This document shows positions 1 to 5,171 of a stretch of DNA of 5,171 nucleotides, in pieces (positions within the stretch are counted from its first letter, which is position 1; every line of letters begins with the position of its first letter). The translations under genes and the position numbers were made by a program. Origin of the DNA: Synechococcales cyanobacterium PMM_0073 (GTDB lineage Bacteria; Cyanobacteriota; Cyanobacteriia; Elainellales; Elainellaceae); NCBI GenBank assembly GCA_949127695.1, contig CASBQH010000523.1:1-5171 (forward strand), in the 5' to 3' direction. Under the pieces are notes generated by a model that ran no database searches, was not told where the DNA came from, and saw only the letters and a program-made list of their open reading frames with translations.

Positions 1-2
1 AT

Positions 3-1796
3 TTTTCGCCTCTCTGGATTTCGCTCAAAACAGCAGGCTTGGCGACCCTGATTACCTGCTTTTTGGGTCTGGGCGCGGCCTACGGCATGTTGAACTACCG
101 AGGTCGCGGGCGCTCCTTGCTCGAAGCTCTGCTGATTTCGCCGCTGGTGCTGCCGCCGACGGTGGTGGGCTTCTTACTGCTGCTGCTGTTTGGCCGCAAC
201 GGGCTGATCGGACAATTCACGCGATCACTCGGCTTTAGCATGGTATTTACCTGGTATGCGGCAGTGCTGACAGCAACGGTGGTAGCCTTTCCGCTGATGT
301 ACCGCACAACGCTGGGCGCATTTGAGCAGCTTGACCAGAGCCTGTTGCAGGTTGCCAAAACGCTGGGCGCTTCAGACTGGAAAATCTTTTGGCGAATTCT
401 TCTGCCGCTGTCATGGCCAGGAATTTTGGCAGGCGTGACGCTAGCCTTTGCGCGGGCGCTGGGCGAATTTGGCGCGACGCTGATGCTGGCAGGCAATATC
501 CCGGGTCAAACCCAGACGATCCCGATGGCAATCTATTTTGCAGTTGAGAGCGGCAGACCGTCAGAGGCTTGGTTTTGGGTGCTGGTGATCATGAGCCTGT
601 CGCTGTCGGGGATTGCTTTAGTAAATGGTTGGAAAGGAACAAGGCATCGCAGTTTGCCTCTCCAGACTGCTCCAACAGCCGATGCCAAGTCGGCTCAACT
701 CGCAGAACTGGCGATGGCTAGCGGCTTGAGCGTCAAGATCCAAAAGCCGCTCTCCGAATTTCAGCTTGATTTGGCCTTTGCCACGAACAATCAAACGCTG
801 GGGCTATTGGGCAGCTCTGGCGCTGGAAAAACGATGCTGCTGCGCTGCATTGCCGGAGTCGAAACGCCAGCTCAGGGACAGATTGCCCTAAATGGTCGCC
901 TGCTGTTTGACTCCGCTCGCCGCATTAACTTGCCCAGCCGCCAGCGCCGCATCGGCTATCTGGTGCAAAACTACGCGCTGTTTCCGCATCTCACCGTTGC
1001 CCAAAATATTGCCTTTGGCCTGCCCAATTTGCCACCTGCCGCAACCCGGCAGCAAGTCGCGCTGGAGCTAGAGGCAGTGCAGTTGAGCGGACTGGAGCAG
1101 CGCTATCCGCATCAGCTTTCTGGCGGACAGCAGCAGCGCGTTGCCTTAGCTCGCGCCTTGGCCAGCCAGCCTGAAGCCTTGCTGCTGGACGAGCCATTTT
1201 CGGCACTGGATACGCATCTCCGCAGTCAGCTAGAGCAGCAGATGCGGCTCAGGCTGGCGCAATATTCCGGCACGACGTTGCTCGTGACGCATAACCTGGA
1301 GGAAGCCTATCGCCTCTGTGCCGATCTGCTGGTGATTGAGCAGGGACGGGTGATTGCATCCGGCAGCAAGCAGCAGGTATTTGAGCAGCCCCGACGGCTC
1401 AGCGTTGCCCAGCTCACGGGCTGCAAAAATATCTCGGCGGCGAACCAGCTGGGATCTGAGCAGATCGCCGCAACCGATTGGGGCGTTCAGCTCACGGTGA
1501 ACTCTATTCCCAACCCGTTAGCCACCGATCAGTTAAGATACGTCGGGATTCGAGCCCATCAAATTCGGTTTGCACCAGATTCGTCGCGGCTCAACTGCTT
1601 TCCCTGCTGGCTGACTACCACGAGCGAAACGCCGCACCGGATAACGCTCTATCTGAAGCTAAACGCACCGCCGCAGCACGAGCAGGACTATCACTTGCAG
1701 GCCGAGCTGTTTAAAGAACGCTGGGCTGAACTGAAGGCGCAGCCTTGGCCTTGGCAAGTCTGGCTCGATCCAGCGCGGCTGATGCTGCTAGGGTGA
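3..1796 (+). CDS. modBC: Molybdate ABC transporter, fused permease-ATPase ModBC (5' end cut by window)
   Basis: Inner-membrane molybdate importer in which the permease (ModB) and the ATPase (ModC) form one chain; it would work with a periplasmic ModA, not in view. The frame is open to the left edge, and SPLWISLKTAGLATLI matches the start of ModB, so the TTG at 39 is internal and only a few codons are missing. Residues are counted from base 3. ModB covers about 1-212, with hydrophobic helices and an EAA loop at 117-135 (AKTLGAS then ILLP). A linker follows at about 213-240. ModC has Walker A GSSGAGKT (270-277), Q-loop Q322, signature LSGGQQQR (372-379), Walker B LLLDEP (393-398) and switch H430. 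The tail (about 470-597) contains YVGIRAH and resembles a reduced, divergent TOBE/Mop region. All ATPase motifs are intact, so it should be functional. Such fusions are established in cyanobacteria. It ends 27 bp from the convergent response regulator. Confidence 0.95.
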   Translation, partial: FSPLWISLKTAGLATLITCFLGLGAAYGMLNYRGRGRSLLEALLISPLVLPPTVVGFLLLLLFGRNGLIGQFTRSLGFSMVFTWYAAVLTATVVAFPLMYRTTLGAFEQLDQSLLQVAKTLGASDWKIFWRILLPLSWPGILAGVTLAFARALGEFGATLMLAGNIPGQTQTIPMAIYFAVESGRPSEAWFWVLVIMSLSLSGIALVNGWKGTRHRSLPLQTAPTADAKSAQLAELAMASGLSVKIQKPLSEFQLDLAFATNNQTLGLLGSSGAGKTMLLRCIAGVETPAQGQIALNGRLLFDSARRINLPSRQRRIGYLVQNYALFPHLTVAQNIAFGLPNLPPAATRQQVALELEAVQLSGLEQRYPHQLSGGQQQRVALARALASQPEALLLDEPFSALDTHLRSQLEQQMRLRLAQYSGTTLLVTHNLEEAYRLCADLLVIEQGRVIASGSKQQVFEQPRRLSVAQLTGCKNISAANQLGSEQIAATDWGVQLTVNSIPNPLATDQLRYVGIRAHQIRFAPDSSRLNCFPCWLTTTSETPHRITLYLKLNAPPQHEQDYHLQAELFKERWAELKAQPWPWQVWLDPARLMLLG

Positions 1797-1815
1797 TACC
1801 GAAGCCGTAATTGCC

Positions 1816-1835
1816 AATATCGCTCAATATCGCTC
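1816..1835. repeat. 10-bp perfect tandem duplication spanning the response regulator stop
   Basis: AATATCGCTC occurs twice head to tail (1816-1825 and 1826-1835). On the minus strand this is GAGCGATATT twice. The TGA stop of the response regulator (1826-1824) straddles the junction: its T is the last base of the first copy and its GA opens the second. With only one copy the frame would read TAT TGG CAA and continue into the antisense of modBC. Confidence 0.9.
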
Positions 1836-2534
1836 CGGATCATCAAAATTAAATTGCTCTAGCAGCACTTGCGTATTTTCAGGCGTTAGCATGTTGTGCA
1901 AAGCCGTCACCTCATTCACCAGCGCCAAGACGCGCGCTGTGCCTTCTTGCAAATCTTGGAGATGTCGGTCGGATTCGTAGTCGGCTTCACGGCTCGCGGC
2001 CTTTTGCTTCAGCGCCTGCGCCGCCCGACTCATTTTGGCTAGATGCTGCTTCACCCCCTGCGAGAGTTGATTAAACAGCCGATCTTTGGCCTTGATCAGC
2101 CGCAGCTCAGGACTCAACAAGCTGCTCGACGCATCGGCGGGCGCAGAGATCTCGGCGTCGCTTTCTGCCTGTTTTTTCAGCTGGAGGGCAATGGCACGGC
2201 GGAGCTGTTCGCTAGTAATCGGCTTGCTGAGATAATCGTCAGCGCCTAGATCGAGGCTCTGCTGAAACCCGGCTTCGGTGGCGGTAACGGTTAGAAAAAT
2301 GAACGGAATTGAGGCCGTTTGGCTCTCTTGCTGGAGCGTCGTCAGCACGTCATAGCCATCGAGTTCGGGCATTAAAATGTCGCAGATAATCAAATCAGGC
2401 AGATGCCGCTGCGCCAGCTGAATGCCGAGCCGACCGTTTTCAGCCACCAGCATCTCAAAGCCTTCTGACTCCAGAAAGCTGACGATATTGGCGCGGGTGG
2501 CTCGCTCATCTTCAATTACTAAAATCTTGGTCAT
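1824..2534 (-). CDS. Receiver-domain response regulator with helical C-terminus, no DNA-binding domain
   Basis: A 236-residue response regulator, probably phosphorylated by a histidine kinase not in view. The receiver fills about 1-120: acidic pair E8/D9, phospho-acceptor D52 (in ICDILMP), conserved T82, and K104 in the YLSKP motif, so all switch residues are present. Residues 121-140 are a Ser/Ala/Asp-rich linker. About 140-236 is predicted mostly alpha-helical and charged, possibly a coiled coil; it has no recognisable HTH, GGDEF or enzymatic motif, and no H-box that would make it a kinase dimerisation domain. Output is therefore likely through protein contact, but this is inference. The ATG at 2534 is chosen because MTKILVIEDE is the canonical receiver start. 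It has only a weak CAGAG 9 nt upstream, supplied by the tandem array. The start overlaps the stop of a 33-codon leader ORF by ATGA, suggesting translational coupling. The stop is created by a 10-bp tandem duplication. Confidence 0.93.
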   Translation of the reverse strand: MTKILVIEDERATRANIVSFLESEGFEMLVAENGRLGIQLAQRHLPDLIICDILMPELDGYDVLTTLQQESQTASIPFIFLTVTATEAGFQQSLDLGADDYLSKPITSEQLRRAIALQLKKQAESDAEISAPADASSSLLSPELRLIKAKDRLFNQLSQGVKQHLAKMSRAAQALKQKAASREADYESDRHLQDLQEGTARVLALVNEVTALHNMLTPENTQVLLEQFNFDDPERY

Positions 2535-2632
2535 GCCGACTGGCTCTGGATAACTGGCTCTGGATAACTGGCTCTGGATAACTGGCTCTGGATAACTGGC
2601 TCTGGATAACTGGCTTTAGGCATCAACCGCAT
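2531..2632 (-). CDS. 33-codon leader ORF translated through the 14-bp tandem array, coupled to the response regulator
   Basis: A short minus-strand ORF between the GGDEF-EAL gene and the response regulator. The ATG at 2632-2630 follows AGGAGG (2643-2638) with a 5-nt spacer, and lies 16 nt after the TAA of the GGDEF-EAL gene. It begins MRLMPKA, then carries SYPEPVIQSQLSRA and a second near-identical copy ending SYPEPVIQSQSA: the 14-bp DNA unit gives a 14-residue protein period (three DNA units). Its TGA (2533-2531) shares ATGA with the response regulator start. There is no signal peptide, membrane segment or known domain, so the peptide itself may have no function and the ORF may serve to deliver ribosomes to the next gene. 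A second in-frame ATG lies at 2623. Seen directly: SD, ORF, overlap. Inferred: translation and coupling. The regular SD-ATG spacing and the exact ATGA ending argue against chance, but no homolog is recognised. Confidence 0.6.
   Translation of the reverse strand: MRLMPKASYPEPVIQSQLSRASYPEPVIQSQSA
2539..2615. repeat. Perfect 14-bp tandem array, 5.5 copies
   Basis: Unit TGGCTCTGGATAAC on the plus strand (GTTATCCAGAGCCA on the minus, coding strand). Five full copies lie at 2541-2554, 2555-2568, 2569-2582, 2583-2596 and 2597-2610, flanked by a 2-base and a 5-base partial copy, all without a mismatch. Perfect identity suggests recent expansion by slippage. The minus strand has no stop codon in any of the three frames; the plus strand has a TAA in every unit. 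The array fills most of the gap between the leader ATG and the response regulator ATG. Because 14 is not divisible by 3, copy number sets the reading frame at the response regulator start. Confidence 0.97.
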
Positions 2633-2637
2633 TCTTC

Positions 2638-2643
2638 CCTCCT
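2638..2643 (-). promoter_or_regulatory. Strong Shine-Dalgarno (AGGAGG) for the leader ORF
   Basis: AGGAGG on the minus strand, 5 nt before the ATG at 2632 and 5 nt after the TAA of the GGDEF-EAL gene (2651-2649). It is the best ribosome binding site in the operon and is about 100 nt from the response regulator ATG, so it cannot serve that start directly. Its position suggests that ribosomes finishing the GGDEF-EAL gene could reload here. Confidence 0.75.
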
Positions 2644-2648
2644 GTCTT

Positions 2649-4886
2649 TTATAGCCGCAGGAAGCAAGGCTGAGCAATTCCATAGCCTTGAGCAAAGTCT
2701 ACGCCAAGCTCCAGCAGTTTTGCCAAAATCACCTCATTTTCGACAAATTCAGCAATTGTGCGAATCCCAATCACATGCCCAATCCGGTTGATGCATTCCA
2801 CCATAGCGCTGTCAATTGGGTCGCTGACGATATCTTTGACAAAATTGCCGTCGATTTTCAAGTAGTCTACCGGCAGATTTTTAAGATAGGCAAACGAACT
2901 CATGCCGCTGCCAAAGTCATCTAGGGCAAAGTAGCAGCCAATTGCCTTCAGCTCATTAATCAGCAAAACGGCTCGTCCCAAATTGGTAATCGCGGCAGTT
3001 TCGGTGATTTCAAAGCAGATGGTTTGGGGCGAAATTTGGTGGAGCGCCAGCTGCTCTTTGAGAAATGGCAAAAACTGCTCGTCGTTAATGCTGGCTCCAG
3101 ATAGGTTAATCGTGTAGAGATGCTCAGCCGCTGGGATCAAGATCTGCTCCTGGGCGTGACGGCTATAGTTGGTGAAGAAAGTGCGAATTACCCAGCGGTC
3201 GAGGGCGGGCATCAGGCCATAGCGCTCTGCTGCTGGAATAAAGGCCATCGGCGGCACGATTTCGCCGGTTTCAGAGATCATCCGCAGCAGAATTTCGGAA
3301 TGGCCAATCGCCGGCAGGATCGGCAGCGCCGGATCTAGGATCGGCACAATTGCCTGATGGTATAAACAGAGGCGATTCTCATCCAGCGCCTTCAGAATCC
3401 GCGTCACCCACTGGCGCTCGCCCCGCTGCTGAGCCAGCTCGCGATCGTCGGCCTGATAGACATGCACCCGGTCGCGTCCGCTGTCTTTGGCGGCATAGCA
3501 GGCTGAGTCCGCCGCGCTGAGGACGCTGTTCAAGTCGCCGCTATCGCTGGTGATTGCCACGAGGCCAATGCTGGCTCGAATCGCGAAGGTTTTGTCCTGC
3601 CAGATAAACGGAAAGTCGCGGATGGTTTCCTGAATATTGTTGCCAATCTGCTGGGCGGCCTCCAGCGGGCACTGGTGCAGAATAATCCCAAACTCGTCAC
3701 CGCCCAGCCTTGCCAGCAAATCTGAGGTTCGCACCAGGTTTTGCAGGCGCGCTGCCAGCTGCCGCAGCAGTTCGTCTCCGGCCATATGTCCACAGGTGTC
3801 GTTTACCACCTTAAATTGATCCAGGTCAAGGTAGCAGAGCATATGCTGCTGGCTGGTTTCTTGGGCGCTGGTAATCGCTTCGGCCAAGCGCTGTTCAAAG
3901 CCACGGCGGTTGACTAGCCCAGTCAGCGGGTCATGGCTGGCCTGCCAAGTGAGCTTACGCGCCAAAAAGTGATGCTGCGTCACGTCCCGAAACACAATCA
4001 CCGTGCCAATCATCTGGCTATCGCGGTCGCAGATGGGGGCGGCAGAGTTGTCGATGGCATATTCAGTGCCGTCTCTGGCAATCAGCAGGGTCGGGTAGGC
4101 TAGCCCCATCACCCGCCCAGAGCTTCTGACCCGCTCAATCAAATTCTCTCCAGGCTGGCGAGTGGTTTCGTTCAGCGTTTTAAATACCTCAGCCAGCGGC
4201 ATTCCTTTGGCTTGAGCCGCGCGCCAGCCGGTGATCTGCTCTGCCATTGGGTTGAGATATTCGATCAGTCCGGCGGCGTCGGTGGTGATCACAGCATCGC
4301 CAATTGACTCTAGCGTGATCTGCGCCAGCTCTTTTTCTTGGAACAGCGCCTGCTCCATCTGCTTGCGTTCAGTAATATCTTGCCAGGAGCCAATCATTTC
4401 GATCGGGTTGCTAGCTTCGTCGCGAATCAGCTTGCGCTGATCTTGAATCCAGCGGTAGTGGCCAGCCTGATGCAAAAACCGATATTCCAGCAGCTGTTGC
4501 CCCAGCTCGCTCAAGCGCCCCAATTCAGCCAGCACCTGCGGCAGATCTTCGGGGTGGACGCACTGCTGCCAGAACCAGGAATTTTCTAAAAACTGCTGCG
4601 GCTCATAGCCCAGCTTGTAGATGCTCTCGCTGACAAAGGTGATGCCATAGTCACCGCTGGGCTGGCTGCTATAGATCACAATCGGGCTGGAGGCCAATAG
4701 CCGCCTCAGCCGCCGCTTGGTTTCCAGCAGCACCTGCTCAGCCCGCACCCGCCTGCTAATCTGCTGGCGCAGCTCTGCGTTCACCCGAATCAGATCGACC
4801 ATCCGATCTTCTCCAGTTTTTTTGAATTTAGCCTGATATAAATTGTTACTAAGTGAATCCGTATTTTCAGGGACTTGAGTAGTCAT
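2649..4886 (-). CDS. PAS-PAS-GGDEF-EAL protein: c-di-GMP cyclase and phosphodiesterase
   Basis: A 745-residue cytosolic protein with no membrane segment. An N-terminal coiled coil (about 29-65) leads into PAS 1 (about 69-176, ending in a PAC-type DITERK) and PAS 2 (about 187-303, ending FRDVT). The GGDEF domain (about 316-476) has the metal-site D354, an intact GGDEF at 395-399, and an RTSD inhibitory site (386-389) exactly five residues before it, so an active, product-inhibited cyclase is expected. The EAL domain (about 490-745) reads EIL at 531-533 but keeps N594, E626, the DD pair 656-657, K677, E713, E716 and QGY from 733, so phosphodiesterase activity is also plausible. PAS ligands are not evident. 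The start is uncertain: the frame is open to a TTG at 5018, but residues before ATG 4886 look non-coding; ATG 4802 has a better SD and would give 717 residues. It is the first gene of a three-ORF minus-strand operon with the response regulator. Confidence 0.94.
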   Translation of the reverse strand: MTTQVPENTDSLSNNLYQAKFKKTGEDRMVDLIRVNAELRQQISRRVRAEQVLLETKRRLRRLLASSPIVIYSSQPSGDYGITFVSESIYKLGYEPQQFLENSWFWQQCVHPEDLPQVLAELGRLSELGQQLLEYRFLHQAGHYRWIQDQRKLIRDEASNPIEMIGSWQDITERKQMEQALFQEKELAQITLESIGDAVITTDAAGLIEYLNPMAEQITGWRAAQAKGMPLAEVFKTLNETTRQPGENLIERVRSSGRVMGLAYPTLLIARDGTEYAIDNSAAPICDRDSQMIGTVIVFRDVTQHHFLARKLTWQASHDPLTGLVNRRGFEQRLAEAITSAQETSQQHMLCYLDLDQFKVVNDTCGHMAGDELLRQLAARLQNLVRTSDLLARLGGDEFGIILHQCPLEAAQQIGNNIQETIRDFPFIWQDKTFAIRASIGLVAITSDSGDLNSVLSAADSACYAAKDSGRDRVHVYQADDRELAQQRGERQWVTRILKALDENRLCLYHQAIVPILDPALPILPAIGHSEILLRMISETGEIVPPMAFIPAAERYGLMPALDRWVIRTFFTNYSRHAQEQILIPAAEHLYTINLSGASINDEQFLPFLKEQLALHQISPQTICFEITETAAITNLGRAVLLINELKAIGCYFALDDFGSGMSSFAYLKNLPVDYLKIDGNFVKDIVSDPIDSAMVECINRIGHVIGIRTIAEFVENEVILAKLLELGVDFAQGYGIAQPCFLRL
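4811..4814 (-). promoter_or_regulatory. Possible Shine-Dalgarno (GGAG) supporting an alternative start at 4802
   Basis: GGAG on the minus strand, 8 nt before the in-frame ATG at 4802-4800 of the GGDEF-EAL gene. The ATG at 4886 has no purine-rich site ahead of it. The 28 codons between the two ATGs are AT-rich (AAA, AAT, TTA, ACT) compared with the GC-rich body of the gene, which fits either a disordered N-terminus or an untranslated leader. Confidence 0.4.
4834..4842 (+). promoter_or_regulatory. Candidate extended -10 promoter for the small plus-strand ORF
   Basis: TGATATAAA fits the extended -10 pattern TGn plus TATAAT with one mismatch, in a locally AT-rich stretch. No good -35 is seen 16-18 bp upstream. 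Transcription would start near 4849, leaving roughly 70 nt before the ATG at 4917. It lies antisense to the first codons of the GGDEF-EAL gene if that gene starts at 4886, or outside the gene if it starts at 4802. The call rests on a short motif only. Confidence 0.25.
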
Positions 4887-4903
4887 ATTAAGCCGGCAGA
4901 AAA

Positions 4904-4910
4904 AAGGAGG
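4904..4910 (+). promoter_or_regulatory. Strong Shine-Dalgarno (AAGGAGG) for the small plus-strand ORF
   Basis: AAGGAGG followed by a 6-nt spacer and ATG at 4917, near-ideal spacing. A nearer ATG at 4912 is only 1 nt away and opens a different 36-codon frame; the next in-frame ATG, 4923, is 12 nt away. The site therefore selects 4917. Confidence 0.6.
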
Positions 4911-4916
4911 AATGCG

Positions 4917-5159
4917 ATGCCCATGCCGGAGACAATCTCTGCTCAGGCTAACAAAAATTACAGAGCTTTTCGTAAAGCTAGCAGACTCTTTGAAAAAACC
5001 TTGTCTCAAATCACACAATTAGAGCGATTTACTGAGGGTAAGCGCCCGCTGACTCTAACTCGGAGCTTTCAACTCGCTAAACCTGAACAGGTTGCCTCGA
5101 TCCACTTCAGTCCAGCCCAACCTAGTTCAACCAACCGGATGCTAGTCATCAACAGCTGA
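4917..5159 (+). CDS. Hypothetical small protein, 80 residues, divergent from the GGDEF-EAL gene
   Basis: I do not recognise this protein. It is hydrophilic, with no signal peptide, membrane segment or cysteine. Residues about 8-37 (from QANKNYRAF to LERF) are rich in Lys, Arg, Glu and Leu and probably helical; the second half is Ser/Pro/Gln-rich and likely loose. The frame continues upstream to a TTG at 4875, but the AAGGAGG at 4904-4910 fixes the ATG at 4917. Base composition is more AT-rich than its neighbours, which could mean a young gene, acquired DNA or an intergenic region with a chance ORF. The start is only 30 bp from the ATG at 4886 of the opposite-strand gene, so either the two share a very compact divergent control region or one start is wrong; moving the other start to 4802 opens a 114-bp gap. 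The strong SD is the main evidence that it is real. Confidence 0.45.
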   Translation: MPMPETISAQANKNYRAFRKASRLFEKTLSQITQLERFTEGKRPLTLTRSFQLAKPEQVASIHFSPAQPSSTNRMLVINS

Positions 5160-5171
5160 CCAATACTGCAA

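Noticed and set aside
39..41. TTG at 39 as the modBC start
   Set aside because: The upstream in-frame residues SPLWISLKTAG match the ModB N-terminus, so the real start is left of the window.
95..531. Minus-strand ORFs of 133 and 94 codons inside modBC
   Set aside because: They are antisense to a strongly supported permease domain, are low-complexity in composition and resemble no family.
1478..1714. Plus-strand 78-codon ORF inside the end of modBC
   Set aside because: It lies in another frame of the ModC tail, whose own frame has conserved residues such as YVGIRAH; no RBS.
1794..1835. Terminator in the convergent gap between modBC and the response regulator
   Set aside because: A C(UUCG)G-like loop (minus strand, about 1800-1808) has almost no stem and no T tract; nothing else forms a convincing hairpin.
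2539..2615. CRISPR array or attachment site
   Set aside because: The 14-bp units are directly adjacent with no spacers, and no integrase or cas gene is present.
3441..3448. HIP1 octamer as a cyanobacterial marker
   Set aside because: GCGATCGT is one base off GCGATCGC; a single near match has no diagnostic value.
3530..3793. Minus-strand 87-codon ORF within the GGDEF coding region
   Set aside because: Alternate frame of the conserved GGDEF domain, Trp/Ser/Arg-rich in the way typical of shadow ORFs.
4887..5018. Extension of the GGDEF-EAL protein by 44 residues to a TTG at 5018
   Set aside because: The residues look non-coding, the start is TTG without SD, and the stretch is antisense to the better-supported small ORF at 4917.

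Overview
The window looks like a piece of a cyanobacterial chromosome of moderately high GC. The evidence is a molybdate permease fused in one chain to its ATPase (ModB-ModC), an arrangement well known in cyanobacteria, next to a multi-PAS GGDEF-EAL protein and a response regulator of the kind common in filamentous cyanobacteria. No full HIP1 octamer (GCGATCGC) was seen; the best is a 7/8 match near 3441. The lineage is therefore an inference, and genus is not determinable.

Layout: (1) 3-1796, plus strand: modBC, complete except for its first few codons, which lie left of the window. (2) 1797-1823: a 27-bp convergent gap with no recognisable terminator; a 10-bp tandem duplication here creates the stop codon of the next gene. 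(3) 4886-1824, minus strand: a compact signalling operon made of a PAS-PAS-GGDEF-EAL protein (c-di-GMP synthesis and breakdown), a previously hidden 33-codon ORF (2632-2531), and a receiver-only response regulator (2534-1824). (4) 4917-5159, plus strand: a small unidentified ORF with a strong ribosome binding site, divergent from the operon. The last 12 bases hold nothing recognisable.

The most notable structure is the junction between the GGDEF-EAL gene and the response regulator. Five and a half perfect copies of a 14-bp unit fill this gap. On the coding strand the array has no stop codon in any frame. A strong Shine-Dalgarno (AGGAGG) and ATG just before it open a short ORF that runs through the whole array and ends in an ATGA overlap with the response regulator start. 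Because 14 is not a multiple of 3, each gain or loss of one copy would switch the leader between three states: coupled by ATGA (5 copies, as here), fused in frame to the response regulator (4 or 7 copies), or terminated out of frame inside it (3 or 6 copies). This has the architecture of a translational phase-variation switch on a c-di-GMP-linked response regulator. The arithmetic is read directly from the sequence; that the array varies in copy number and matters biologically is inference.

The molybdate transporter and the signalling operon converge and show no evident functional link.
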